Below are positions 1 through 12,567 of a stretch of 64,000 nucleotides of DNA, one piece after another. The notes under the pieces are model-generated. The model was given only the letters and a program-made list of their open reading frames with translations, was not told the origin of the DNA and ran no database searches. Source of the DNA: Protopterus annectens. Its lineage: Eukaryota > Chordata > Ceratodontiformes > Protopteridae. Positions within the stretch are counted from its first letter, which is position 1. Each line of letters opens with the position of its first letter. The translations under genes and the position numbers were made by a program. The DNA is taken from positions 607,414,383 through 607,478,382 of the forward strand of contig NC_056730.1 in assembly GCF_019279795.1 (NCBI RefSeq), given 5' to 3'.

Positions 1-1346
1 GAAATCAGTTGCTGATAAAGTAGTTTTCACAAAGAACCAGTCCTGTGTAACTGTGCAGAAAGTGTGCTGATGCTATCTGATAAAATTCATCTTGGTTCAA
101 GTGCAGAATGCTGACACAGTGAGATACTGGCAAATTCCAAAATGCACCCAGCTATGAAAAACGCACCTCGATATTCTGCTTTTGAAATACCCATTTCTAA
201 CGGTCAGCAAAGTGAGCATACAGTGTACATTTTGTATTTAATTCAGTAAATGGAGAAGTCAGAGACCCCTCTCACTCTGTTTGTAGTGGGTAGTCCCATA
301 AATCTTTCAGATTTTTTACCAGTGTCTCATGTGCCCTTTGGCTTGGGTATTCTTTATCTGCATTTTGGACATCAGTTGTGATTTTAATGGAGTGAATTCA
401 AGCTACTTGAATTCCTAAACTCTGACAACAACTGTCCTTGGTCAGCTACATTTCAGAGCACATTTTAGGACCTTGCCTTTCTGTGAAGTTCTTTAAGTTT
501 GATCTATATTTTTTTTTGTCTGAAGGTTATATAGTCTTTGTACCTGTGCACAATCATACATCAGAATTCCCAATCAGTCTGAATGTAGATGAAAGGAGCA
601 TACAGATGTAGGCAGTAAATGAAAGGCCATCTCTAAACTTTCTTCACAATTTGATATTGCCTGTTGCTTACCATGTGCTTCTGTGACTTTTTCTGGAATG
701 CATAATGCTAGCTCACAGTCTTATTTTACTTAATATTCATTACTGCCCTTTCTTACCCTTCTGCATGATACTGTGTTTATAGGCCATTTCATTCTCTTAA
801 ACATGTTTGTGATCATATGTGCATCTACAATGTGATTTACAGAGGAAGAATACAGAAAGCATGGATTCTACACTAATTTTTTTACCCACTTTTTAATGTT
901 GTGCTGCATTGGCAAGTACTTCAGTTGCGGCAGCCATTTTACTTTCTTAAGGTTTAATAGTGAATTTATAAGTAACTTAATGATGATGAGGCAACAGCAT
1001 TATGCTTACTCATGCAGGATCAATGGAGCCAGCACACTTCCTCGCCTAAACAGAAGAGAGTAAAAGAAAACTGCCTTCTCTCATACTTGACTTGTTGAAT
1101 TCTTAGTCTAATTCTTTTGGAGGTTTGCAATTTATTTAGGCTGAAAGAATGTTTATATCAGTAAGCCTTGTGTCCTAGCATAATAGTGCATTCTGGATTA
1201 CAATCAGTTAACTAAAATATTTTGCTGAATTAAAAATGTTTTCACTTGAAATAAAACTAAAATGAAGCGCAATGTCTGTAGTCCATAAGAAACCAAAAGT
1301 TTTAATAAACGTTTTAAGTTTAAGAAGCGCATAAATAACACCACCA
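1..1346. other. Unclassified AT-rich left flank
   Basis: No open frame longer than about 60 codons, no recognised repeat and no RNA gene seen. It is interrupted at its right end by DIRS-A. The sequence resumes at 7532 with the same base composition, so the two sides were probably contiguous before insertion. Confidence 0.5.
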
Positions 1347-1505
1347 TGTTAAGTTGTCTGTCTCGCCTTCATTCTTGCTGGATGGGTTCGGAGCCGACCT
1401 CGGCTCCGACTCGGCCACTCTAAAAGCTCGAGAGTTGGTTCCACCGGCTCGAGGCTCCCCTTATATCCCACAATGCTAGGCGTGAGTTACCTTAGATCTC
1501 GTTTG
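1347..1505 (+). repeat. DIRS-A left inverted terminal repeat
   Basis: Reverse-complementary to 7343-7470 over the inner part with one mismatch. The outer ~30 bases (1347-1377) instead pair with the first half of the internal complementary region at 7039-7079. Confidence 0.85.
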
Positions 1506-1850
1506 CCGCTACAGCGATCGAGGTGTTGGTTTTCTACCGGCTTCTTGGTGAGTAAACTTTCAGTAAAGTTAGTATACTTAAACCCCTTTATTTTTAATTT
1601 TAACTCTTGTTTCCCTTAGTTTAGTGGAATTCTACCCCTTTTTTCACAAAAATCCCGTTTCTTCCCCACAAGAACTTACAAGTTCTCCCTCGGGCCTTCA
1701 GGCCCTTTCTTCCATTCCCTAGTGGTGTGTGTGTGTTGCTTCTCTTAATTAAAACTATTGATAGTTGTTTTATTTTTGAGTTTTAAAATAAGATAAGGTG
1801 TAATCAGTGTGTTTGACTGAGTGTGTGTGATTACACTTTCTTGTTCTAAG

Positions 1851-3990
1851 ATGTCTAAAGACACAAAGGTCTCAGGCTTCAAGAAGTGTGATGCGTGCTG
1901 TCAGAAAATGTCTCTGACAGACGGTCACACTTCTTGTGTCTACTGCCTGGGGCCTTTGCACCTGCAGGACTCCTGTGCTGTATGCCACGGCTTCAGTCCC
2001 AGGGTCCTGCAGGAAAGAAAGAACAAATTGATCCTAAGGGGTCTACTCAAGCCTGAGGATTCCCTCTCTGTCTCTGGGAAGCCCTCCAAGGCTTCTAGGT
2101 CCTCGGCTCCAGCTACTGAGCCGAGACCTAAGGCTACTAAACCTACGTCTGCATCGGCTCCGGCTGGAGCCGATGAGTCTACAGCTTCTGTGGTTCCCTT
2201 GGCTCCGGCTGGAGCCGAGGTATTAGAAATTCCCTTGTCGGCTCCGACCAGACCTTCGGAGCCGACATCTAGGAAGAGATCTAGGTCACCATCCCTTGGC
2301 TCCGTTCATTCGGCTCCAGCATCTCCTCTGCTGTCTGAGCGGAGCCATAAATCTCACTCCTCTAGGTCATCGAGGCTGTCGGATCATGACCTTCAGAGGG
2401 TAGTGAGTCGACTTCTTAAGTCCGAGGCACTGGCCCAAATGCTTCAGAGCCCGACTCATCAGTCGATGCCTGCCCCTGTCCATCAATATGTTCCTCCTCC
2501 GACTCCGTTGAGCTCGGAGCCGGGCGTTGAACCGAGACTGTGGTAGCATCGAGCCGATACAGATGTCTTCGGCTCCGTCGCCGGCTCCGATTTCTTCTTT
2601 CAAGAATCTCGGCGCCGGACTTCCCTCGTCGGCTCGAGGGGTGAGTGGCATCGGACCCTTGTCCGACCCGCTCTTCCTCTCGGAGCTTCGCGCTGGTGAG
2701 TTCGGCTCCGACATCGCCTCGGAGCCATCACTGTCGGTGCCGAGGGAGGTTCTCAGCTTCGGAGCGGGACCTCTGGCTCTGCCTGACAGGGGTGCGTTCG
2801 AGGTCATGCGGAGTGTGTTAGAACCTGGTTCTACTCCACAGTCGGCTCTGTCCGCCCCTCCCTCACGGTGCCTCAGGTCAAGTCGACTCACTCCCTCATC
2901 CCGGACCGCAGAGAGCCAGCTCCTCAGGAACCCCTGTGGGATCTCATCCTCTTCCGAGGCCTCTCCTGATTTGGCAGAAGAGCCCCCTCGGAAGAGAAAG
3001 TGTAAGAGGAAACACATTGACTCACCTGAGTCCGTCACCTCTGACACAGATTTAGAGGATTCGAGGGTTCCCCGTTCCCCTTCTGAAGATGTCTCTTTGC
3101 AGACATTCTAGAAATCCTCAAACAGAGGGGAAATTGGCCAGCCCTCAACCCTTCGGAGGATGAATCTGTGTACCTTGAGGCGTTTGGCTCTCATCCTTCC
3201 ACCTCCTGGGTGTCTCCCCCCTTTGACCCCCTCATGCAGGTGGTAGCTAAAAAGGCATGGACGGCTCCTGATTCGGTGGACCCCACTCCCAGGAGACCCT
3301 CAAAATTCATAACGGCACCAGCAGACAAACAGTTTTTGACAAAAGGAGTTTCTGTGGATGCTATGGTGGTTGCTGCTGCCACTAAGAAGGAACTAGCTGA
3401 TCCTTCAGTACCTGTCCATCCACCTAACAAGGAATCTAGGTCCATGGACAGGTACGGGAAGTGGATGTTCTCGTCAGCGACATTTGCAATGCGTTCGCTG
3501 AACTACCTATGCCATTTTACTCGTCTTCAAAGGGACTTGATCAAAGAAGCGAGTGACATGTTGAAGGATCCTACAGCTGCGGGTTTTCAAGATAAGATGA
3601 ACACTCAGCTGGCTACCCTGAACTCCATAGCCAACTCCTCCATGCCTCCTTTCTTATGCAGCTGATGGAGCGAGCAGGGCCGCAGGGACAGGTGTGGCCT
3701 TACGTAGGCATGCCTGGATGCGGCTATGCAATTTTACGGACCCCTTTAAAACGTCTTTCACTAATTCCCCATTCGATGGATCATCTCTCTTTGGTCCTCA
3801 AGTGAAAGAAACCTTGACTAGGTGCGAGACTGATGGCAAGACTCTTTCTGCCGTCGGAGTCCGTTTTTCTACTCCTTCTAGGCCTTACCCCAAAGGCCAG
3901 AAAAGTGGGAAAATGTGGTTCCGTAAACAATCTCAAGGGACTTCGCCTGACGCACAGAGTCGGTTCCCCGCCAGAGGCAGAGGGGAATAA
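1851..3990 (+). pseudogene. DIRS-A gag-like region
   Basis: The family's first ORF. The start chosen is the ATG at 1851, which opens a Lys-rich, Cys-rich N-terminus with several CxxC pairs, followed by a long Ser/Pro/Ala-rich low-complexity stretch. A later segment near 3300-3660 carries the alpha-helical gag core seen in related DIRS copies. The Ser-Ala-Pro stretch is coded largely by recurring CGGCTCCG-type motifs that also occur in the terminal repeat. The region is broken. Assignment to gag rests on position and on resemblance to the gag of DIRS-B. Confidence 0.7.
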
Positions 3991-4249
3991 CAATGGTAGA
4001 CGATAAGCCCTAGAGGCAGGGGGTCCAGAACCAGGGCAATCGAGAAGTTTTCTCTGATAAGCCCTTTCAGCACCCCTGAGGTGTTGCCCGACTGCCCACC
4101 TTCGGAGGCAGCCGGGGGAAGATTGTCACTGTACCCAGAAGCCTGGCTATCCCTGACTCAAGACAAATGAGTACAGTCCATCATTTCCGAAGGCTATTCC
4201 ATTCCCTTTCTTCGCATTCCAAACCAATCAAAAAAATCCTTTCCAGATG

Positions 4250-5640
4250 TTCCACCCGCTCAAAGGGATCTAGCGGCTTTGGAAATTTCAAAGCTGCTTG
4301 CGAAAAGAGCAATTCAGCCAGTTCCAGCAGGCCAGCAAGGATCCGGAATCTACTCAAGGTTCTTTTTAGTTACAAAGAAAACAGGGGACTGGAGACCAAT
4401 TTTGGATCTCAGTATCTTGAACAGATCAGTCAAGAAAACAAGATTTCGGATGGTCACGCTGCAGTCCATCCTTCCCCTATTGGGAAAAGGAAACTGGATG
4501 CGCTCTATAGACCTTCAGGATGCGTACTATCACATAAAAATGAACAGACGCTCCAGAAGATTCCTCCGCTTCAGGCTGGGAACCAGTCATTTTCAATTCA
4601 GGGCCCTGCCCTTTGGTCTCACCACTGCCCCCGGTGTTTACCAAATGCATGGCAGTGGTAGCTTCTCACCTGAGACGACAAGGATTCCAGGTGTTTCCAT
4701 ATTTGGACGACTGGCTCCTCACAGCTCCCACCAAGCATCTCCTTCTGATGGCCAGGGATTACACTTCGCATTTGTCAAAAGTTAGGCATTTCAATAAATT
4801 GCGAAAAGTCTGTTTTGTCGCCTTGTCGTACTATTACCTTCATAGGCGCAAATCTAGACACAGTCGACATGTCTGCGAGACTAACAGATCAGAGAATAAC
4901 AGACATACACAAACTGGTCTCATTCCTTTTCAACAACAACAGAATCAAAGCCAGGTTAGTTCTGAAAGTGTTGGGAATTATGGCGGCTGCCATACCTCTG
5001 CTTCCATTAGCCAGATTCCACATGAGAATCCTTCAATGGATGCTCTTTACACAATGGTCATACCAGCAACTTCCAATGTCCCACACCATTATGATCACGC
5101 AGACGTGCAGAAATCATCTCATGTGGTGGATGTCTTCCCCTCAGCTCTTATTGGGAAGACCCTTTGTTCCTCCCCCTCCGGTTGCTACTCTGACAACGGA
5201 CGCCTCCCTGATCGGGTGGGGGGGGCATTATCAGGGCAGGACGGTCCAGGGCACATGGCAACCAGATGAACGCCACTTGCATATAAATGTTCTAGAGATG
5301 AGAGCAGTGCTTTTAGCGTTGCAAGCCCTTCAAGACTCTCTTCCCTTGTGAACGATTGCAATCCAGACAGACAACATGTCTGTAGTGTGGTATATCAACA
5401 AACAAGGCGGAACCAGGTCCTACCCCCTGTGTCGAGAAGCACTCAGATTGTGGCAATGGGCGATTTCTTCTCAGCGGTTTCTGATAGCAACACACATCCC
5501 CGGGAAGTCCAATCAAATCGCGGACAAGTTGAGCAGAGCTATCCTCATGCCTCACGAGTGGTCTCTGAAAGACTCTGTTGTGAGAGAAATTTTTCTCAAG
5601 TGGGGTCAGCCTTGCTGCGACCTTTTTGCTACTCCCCAAA
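4250..5640 (+). pseudogene. DIRS-A reverse transcriptase and RNase H region
   Basis: Reverse-transcriptase blocks are recognisable: a WRPILDLS fingers motif, the SIDLQDAYYHI block and the YLDDW catalytic box near 4700. RNase H follows, with TTDAS near 5195, the NVLEMRA block near 5290 and a WYINKQGG block near 5385. Order and motifs match DIRS-family pol. The region is broken. Confidence 0.85.
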
Positions 5641-5890
5641 ACAGCAAGTGCAGAGATTTTTTCACTCTATTCCCTTTACCAGGCCAGCCCAGCAGAGACG
5701 CTCTAGTCCAAGTTTGGCCCCGGGGACTTCTGTATGCATTTCCTCCCTTCTCACTAATCTCTCAAGTGATACAGAAAGCTATCGCTCAGAAGGCCTCGTT
5801 GATCCTCATTGCTCCTTACTGGCCTCGACAGGTGTGGTTCCCCTTTCTACATCAATTTCTATTGAGCGACCTTGGCATCTGGACCTAGTT
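5600..5890 (+). pseudogene. DIRS-A methyltransferase-like segment
   Basis: Between RNase H and recombinase lies a segment with CDLFATP, LYAFPPFSLI and APYWPRQ blocks. DIRS elements are known to carry a Dam-like methyltransferase domain at this position, and the same blocks recur in DIRS-B near 23590-23820. Domain identity is from family knowledge and position. Confidence 0.6.
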
Positions 5891-5989
5891 CCAGATCTTT
5901 TGATCCATCAGTCGGGTCAGTTTCATCGCTCCTCCCTCTCTGAACCTCACTGCTTGGTTCCTCCAGTTCCAACCTTAGCCAGGCTTCCT

Positions 5990-7007
5990 CAATTATCTCA
6001 CTCTGTTAGAGATATTTTGATAGCTTCCCATAAATCTTCCACTCGGAAGATTTATTTGAGTAAGTGGAAACGCTTCACATATTGGGCTCAAGGAAGGGAC
6101 ATAGATCCTTTCACTGCTTCCATCCAAATAGTCCTTGATTTTCTAGCTGAACTCTTCCATGCAGGTTCATCTCCTTCTACTCTTAAAGTTCAATTGGCAG
6201 CTATTTCTAACTTTCATGTGGGTATTTCAGAGTCTGCCTTAATGTCCCACAAGCTTTGCAAAGCCTTTTTGAAAGGAGTTTTTCTTCTCAGACCGCCTAT
6301 AAGAAATCCTCCTTCTCCTTGGGACCTAAATTTAGTTCTTACTTCTTTGATTCTTCCCCCTTTCGAACCTGCAGCCTCCTGTTCTTTAAAATTGCTATCA
6401 TGGAAGACTCTCTTTCTGGTAGCTATTACTTCAGCTAGAGGAGTTTCAGAACTTCATGCACTCAGCTGTCGACCTCCTTATCTATTGTTCCATAAGGACA
6501 GGGTATCCTTACGAACCAACCCGTCCTTTTTGCCTAAGGTAGTCTCGACGTCTAACCTAAATCAAAGCATTGACCTCCCTGGTTTTTTTTCCAGAATATT
6601 CCAATAGGTCTGAACAAAAATTACACTGGCTAGATGTTCATCGTCAGTTGAGGTACTATTTGGATAGAACAAAACAATTCAGAAAATCTGACCAGCTGTT
6701 TGTCTCCTATGCAGAAGGCAGAAAGGGACTTTCAGTTTCAAAGGTATCATTATCTAGATGGCTAACATCTCTGATTTCCCTTGTTTATGAAATTAGACAC
6801 CAAAAGCTGCCTAATAAACCTAAGGCCCATTCCACCAGAGCTTTGGCTACTTCTTTAGCCTTCCAAGACAGACTGCCTATTGACACCATTTGTGCAGCGG
6901 CTACTTGGGCTACTCCTCACACTTTCATTTCTCATTATAAGTTGGATTTAGCTTCTAGGCATAGAGCTAACTTTGGTTCCACTGTTCTCAGGAGTCTGTT
7001 CCGTTAG
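5990..7007 (+). pseudogene. DIRS-A tyrosine recombinase region
   Basis: The N-terminal core-binding part shows STRKIYLSKWKRF near 6035. The catalytic part shows the ITSARGVSEL block near 6430, HSTRALATS (the HxxR box) near 6830, and a C-terminal block AATWATPHTFISHY near 6895 with the likely nucleophile Tyr. This is the integrase substitute that defines DIRS elements. The region is broken. Confidence 0.85.
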
Positions 7008-7038
7008 GCCACCCGGGACAAGGTGCTAGGGACGCGGT

Positions 7039-7143
7039 CCCATCCAGCAAGAATGAAGGCGAGATAGACAGCTTAACATATAGAAGTTATGTTCTTACCA
7101 TAACGTTCCATGTTAGTTGTCTTCTTCTCGCCTTCTTGCGTCC
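7039..7143. repeat. DIRS-A internal complementary region
   Basis: 7039-7079 is reverse-complementary to the outer edge of the left terminal repeat (from 1347). 7080-7143 is reverse-complementary to the outer edge of the right terminal repeat (to 7531). The junction lies at about 7079/7080. This fused arrangement is the DIRS template for circular replication intermediates. Confidence 0.85.
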
Positions 7144-7342
7144 CACCCTCCTTCCCCCTGGCCTGGACAGACCTAGAGGAGTTGTGATTGTGACCTCTCT
7201 TTCTACCACCTTTTTTCTTAGGCATATGCTGTTGTGCATATTTCCTGGATCAGGATGTAGGTTACCCTTCTTTCTCCCTAGTTTTTAGAGGTGGACTTTG
7301 TTTATAGTTATTCTGATACTATTATAAGCTGGGGTTAGCTTA

Positions 7343-7531
7343 CAAACGAGATCTGAGGTAACTCACGCCTAGCATTGTGGGATATAAGGGGAGCCTCGAG
7401 CCGGTGGAACCAACTCTCGAGCTTTTAGAGTGGCCGAGTCGGAGCCGAGGTCGGCTCCGAACCCATCCAGCAAGAAGAAGACGAGAAGAAGACAACTAAC
7501 ATGGAACGTTATGGTAAGAACATAACTTCTA
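7343..7531 (-). repeat. DIRS-A right inverted terminal repeat
   Basis: The inner part mirrors 1378-1505 with one mismatch. The outer ~65 bases mirror the second half of the internal complementary region. The element ends near 7531, where this match stops. Confidence 0.85.
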
Positions 7532-8652
7532 TTTTTCAAATATATTTGCTGCATTCACTGGTGCTATGAAAAACATTTGAAACAAACCCTTTTCTTACTT
7601 TAAAATATGTAGTTTTCTCCTGTCGCAACAGATTTATTTGACATCATTTAGCTTGGTTTTCTTAGTCATAATACCCATATCCCTGTGCATGAACATAGAG
7701 AGTACGTTTGTGACTGCTTACTTGCATACCAAACTTGGAACACTCACATAAGGAATGCAGGAATCCTCTATTAGAGCATTGATTGGAGGAGTTTTTGCTG
7801 CGGTCATAAGCAGCAACATCCTGGTTTCTCATACTGTGAACATACTACTTCACAGCAGACACAGAACAGATATTTTTTTTATATTAGAAGATGATTTTTA
7901 GTATAATTTTTGTGAAAGTTTGTTCTCTGCCTTCTCTTTTTTTCTGTACCCAGCAACTTCCCTTCATCATGCATGGCATTCGAAGTGTACGTATGGCTTA
8001 ACAGTGAAATAGAACTAAAATGGTTCCACTCTGTAATATACGGACTTTGCTGTCTGTTAATTTTAAGATCCTCTTTAAACCTACCAGTTCTATCCTAATT
8101 ACACCACACAAATCTACAGGAGTCACTTTTCGAAGCATGTTACTGTGTGATCTGGTTTGATTTTATGTTGCTGTGCTAATATTTTCTTTAATTTTTGATT
8201 ACTTATAAAGTAATTTATATTGTTTTAGCATTTATAAAGTTACTTAAAATTATGAGAAAATGTTTTTATGAGCAAAATACCTGGCATGTACCCCTTTCAC
8301 AAATTACCAAGTTGACCCATAAGGCTGTTCATGTCAGATGTCATTTGTAAGTTGCTTCCTGATGAGAGGCATAGTTAATTGCAGTTAAAATATTTAGAAT
8401 TGTATAACTCTTTGAAAATGTGTGTGCTTTTCTGCTTCAGACTGTTGTATAACAGATCACCACACTTCAGCAGACTAATAAAGGAATTTGTTTGGCTGTT
8501 AGGTAAGAACGAGTATAAGCCCTTTTAAGTAACATTTTTCTCTTCTAAATCTGTGTCTAAGGGACTTTTTCTCATGAACTAAGGCATTATGACTCTTCAC
8601 CAAAAAAGGACCAAACTTTCAAGAAAATAGAGAAGCATCTACCTTGTAGGTT
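7532..8652. other. Unclassified AT-rich sequence
   Basis: No coding region, repeat family or RNA gene recognised. Composition resembles 1-1346. Confidence 0.4.
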
Positions 8653-8897
8653 CATAGGTGTGTAGTAGGCTAATGGCCCTGGGGCCTTTACAAACCTAGC
8701 TATAGGATTGCCCTGGCATAATGCCACCTGACCTTAGTTCCCAGTGCCTGTGTCGAGTGGCGCCACTGGAGTTAACCCCAGGGTGAATTTTCTGTTTTCC
8801 ATCCACTCATCAAGATTTCTTTTGAAGAGGGTCGGCGAGGTGCTATGCGTGACATGTATGGGAAGTCTGTTCCAGAGCACTGTCTTGGATAGTCTTG
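8653..8897 (-). mobile_element. CR1 LINE 3' end fragment
   Basis: Read on the minus strand, this is the extreme 3' end of the local CR1 family. It begins with the CATAGGT end motif and the 'taggctaatggccctgggg' tail shared with 37007 onwards, and runs into the last ORF2 codons (LFKRNLDEWMGDRK-type end seen at 37160-37260). It is 5'-truncated, as is usual for LINE copies. Confidence 0.8.
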
Positions 8898-9074
8898 CAT
8901 ATTTTTTTCATTTAAAAAGTTGCACATATATCTTGAAAATAACTTTAATAGTGTTTCAGACTATAGGAAGAAAGCGATTAATAGTGTACTGCTTTTATGT
9001 GTGGCTTTCTGGCAGATATTTATCACATAGAACATTTCACATAGGTTTTCTTTAAAGCATTCTAACATTCACTG
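8898..9074. other. Unclassified spacer
   Basis: Short AT-rich stretch between the CR1 fragment and a local duplication. Nothing recognised. Confidence 0.3.
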
Positions 9075-9596
9075 GTCCAGTGTTACTTTTTTTTCCTCAG
9101 TTTTGGTGAGAAACTTCTAAGGCAGTTACCAGAAGGCTTTCTCACATTGGATGATGGTTCCTACTCAGCTAAGTTAAAATTGGCAGCCATCTCCATTAAC
9201 TGTGCATGTGTGTGCCCTGTGATAGTCTGACATACCATCCAGAATTAGTTTCCTTCTTATGCTTGTTGAATGCCAGGTTAGTTTTTATTATGTGTGCTTT
9301 ACTGCCAGATGATGTTTTATCCCCAAGAAGGTGACACAGATAATTCTCTTTGAAGCTTTTTGACTAGCACTCACTGGGCCTATGTAAACTTTTTTTCTCA
9401 CCTATGGCAAGAAACATCTAAGGCAGTATAGCATCTGAAAAAGCTTTCTCACATGGGAAAGTGGTTCCTACCTAGCTAAGTTAAAACTGGCAACCGTCTC
9501 CTTTAAGTGTGCATATGTGTGCTCTGTGATAATCTGGTATCCCATCCAGCATTAGTTTTCTGCCTTATGCTAATTGAATGCTAGGTTAAGCTGTGG
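9075..9596 (+). repeat. Local direct duplication, ~210 bp, two diverged copies
   Basis: 9075-9285 and 9376-9596 are alignable by eye from the ACTGG start through 'ctaaggcagt', 'ctttctcacat', 'tggttcctac', 'agctaagttaaaa' and 'atgctaggtta'-type blocks. Period is about 300 bp. The copies differ at many positions, so the duplication is old. No coding capacity. Confidence 0.7.
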
Positions 9597-12567
9597 CTTT
9601 TCCATGATTCTGATTAGGATAAAGCTGGCATCATAAAGTAAAATAATGAAGAAAACATTTATATTGAGAATTTTTGAAGAACACTGCAGCCTTACTAACA
9701 GCTTATGGAGATTTTATTGTATGAAATATGCACAGCTATCACATCAACTGCTAGCTGTCTTCACATTTGTACAACAGCAGTGCCCTAACAAGCAGTATAG
9801 GTCTTCTAGAAGATTTGGTATAATTGCACTGTAAACAGTGCTTGTTTATAGATACCACTCGGTCAGTTTTGTGACTAGAGAGAGTGCCTACAGAAAACAT
9901 TTAAAAACAGATTTACTATAATTGTTTCTGTTAATTTTCTTTCCCTTTGACTGTCCTGCCTCCTGCAGGTTCATTCCTGCATTGCATAGGAAGAGAGGAA
10001 AAATTACATTATCTTTTAAAGAAACAGTTTTTGCTCATGTTTTTTTTTTTTTTTTTTTTTGTTTGTTTTGTACATATTGTTTACTCTTTATTATCAGAAT
10101 AGTCTAATACATCCTCATTTGATCTGTGGTTTCTTTTTACCATTTTTTCATTTACTTATTTGTAAGTCTCCGTGCCTTAACTGCAATCATTTGTCTTTTT
10201 TAATGTATTCAGATAATCAACTTTGCTGTTTTGTACTACTAAATTATTCTGTTGATTAGTAACTACATTTCGCATGCTTCTTTATTTTATTAGTAGTAAC
10301 CAGAGGTTAAGGTTTTTGAGTGCTGCTCCCTCAGGCTGACCAGCAGTACAGCTCTTGGTGTTGCAAAATATTTTCATGTAGTTTACACTTATTCCTGCAA
10401 TCCATACCACAGCTGAGAATACTACTAAGGTCATGAAAAAGTGAAAACAAATAGTGTGAAGGATAAATAATTACTGCAAATAAACCATTATTCAGTTTTC
10501 ATTTAAAGTTTGTCGGGCTCTTTGGAAAAAAAAACATTTATATCTAGTCTTCTGATAGACTATATGTACTTACCTGTTTGTGTCATTTTACTGCTGAAGC
10601 CTCTGCATATACTATTGATACATGACAGTCCACCCACTTTGGGAACTTTTGTACACTAAACTGTTTTGTGCTTCATTGTCTTGAAACATCATTTTCCATT
10701 TTTATAGGCAATTAGGGTCTGCTTTTAAAGTGTGAGAGCTGAAAGATAATTTGCATGGAGTAACTTGCAGACATCTTGACCAGTGTTTTTTACACTAATA
10801 CATTAATTTACCTATGTATATATGGCTTGCCTTAGAGAGGGTGGTGATTTTTTTTTGACCCACTGTGTCTGAACATGTGCCATTTTTTTTATGTTGCACA
10901 GGTTATATAGTAAATCTGTAAACAAGTTATGGTTTAGTTTCCTATTAAATTGCAGGTGCTGCTGCTATTATTTATTGATTATTGCTTTCTTACTCTGTAT
11001 TTGGGAGAGGATGCTTGTTCTTACAAATGCAAGACTGAATATTTCTATTTATTGTAATAATAAGAACTTTGTACTGTTCTGTATACATCATAATAAATTA
11101 TTGTATTTTTGTAAAATTGAAAACCTTGTATCATACTGAATTATTATGCCAACAGAATCATAAAAAAGGTTTATGAAGTAAAATGTGATAAAATCAAGCC
11201 TTTAGAGTTTGTCATTTTTCTTTCTTCCCAGTTTTGGATTTGAGTGATTAGTTTGGAAATGTTGATATTTTATTTACAGATGGCCATTTCATTTCCTTTG
11301 TTACTGACTGTGCAAACACTTCTCTTCAGTACCAGTCTGTTAGTAATTTTATGTTTAGGTTGTATGCTTATTTTGTAATATGCTAAAATATAAACATTGT
11401 ACATGATTGCAGAGCATCCTCCTTTTGCTTATATGGTATAAAACATTAAGTAGAATTTTCCTTTTTAACAGTATTGCAAAGTTCTTGACAGCATTTTTTT
11501 CTCTTAGTAAAAAGGACCCATTGGCTAAAATTGAAAAGTCATCCCTCCGTTATCTATTTAACAGTGACTATCCCTTAGTGTAAAGATAATGCACAAAAGG
11601 CTGAAGCTGAAGTCCACATAAATCTTCCTTTTTAGCCCTATTGCACACTGGTAGCATACAGTTACAAGTCTGGCTGTGCATTGGCTGATAGCCTTCTAGT
11701 TATTAAAAAAATAAGTTTTAAGCAACACTGATTTACTGCCATTTTCTGGTTTTCTGGCATGCATGGATAGATATCGTCTGCATATTGGCTTCCAGTGAAA
11801 GAAGAAATGCCACATATGGAAATGTTTTGTGCAAGGCACTGCACTTCCACTACAATAAAACACACCTTCAGTTCCTGCAGTGATTTCACTGCATATAGTT
11901 TATTGGGAAGAGGATGGGTGTACTTTTGGCATACAGAAAAAAGGTTGAAGTTTTACATGGTAAGAATTCAACCTTCACCTACTGCTAAGATAGAAGAATA
12001 TAAGCTATGGATAAGAAAATGTTTTAATTAAACTGTAAGTGTACATGCTGGTACACTGTGTGATAAATCTGTCTTTTTTTTTTTATTAACTCGCTGTGGT
12101 GGTGGTGGTGGCGGCATAGTAGTTGAAGGCCCTGGGTAAATGCTCCGTCTGCCCTATCTGATATTTGGCTCTTTATCTGTTTTCCAATTTCTGCTTATCA
12201 CTTTTTGAGGGGGGTGAAAGCAACAGAGAGTCACTGATGCTTTAACATGTCTCTTCACCTCACATCCTCCACTGACCCAACGCAGAAGTTTGTCTCGGTA
12301 GCAAGCCAATCCCTTGCCATAGGTTTTTGAACCAAGTTCTGCAGGTTCCTTTTTTGAAGTTCTCTAGCATATCACAAGTCAGGAAAATATGCCCCCAGTC
12401 CCCTATTTATCTGTAATCACCTTTCCAACTTATCTCACTCACCTTAGGGTGCATTCTATGCAGTCTTTCTGGGATATAAATATATTTCTGGATGCATCCA
12501 GTTCTTCTTCCAAATGTGTACTTGGCCAGCCGTTTCCCTCCATTCCCTCCATGTCATTCTTTAGGGT

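Larger units (their letters stand above)
1347..7531 (+). mobile_element. DIRS-A: DIRS-type tyrosine-recombinase retrotransposon, young, near full length
   Basis: About 6.2 kb with the classic DIRS architecture: inverted terminal repeats, a gag-like region, reverse transcriptase/RNase H, a methyltransferase-like segment, a tyrosine recombinase, and an internal complementary region made from the two outer terminal edges. The inner 128 bp of the two terminal repeats differ at one position, so insertion looks recent compared with the other DIRS copies here. The reading frames are broken in roughly half a dozen places, although some frame overlaps are normal for the family. No target-site duplication is visible, as expected for recombinase-mediated integration. 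Treated as a fossil. Confidence 0.9.

Noticed and set aside
7369-7554. Minus-strand 61-codon frame at the right end of DIRS-A
   Set aside because: Shadow of the inverted terminal repeat, with no homology.
12061-12180. GGT-triplet run with a possible SINE head
   Set aside because: Low complexity only. No B box and no target duplication.
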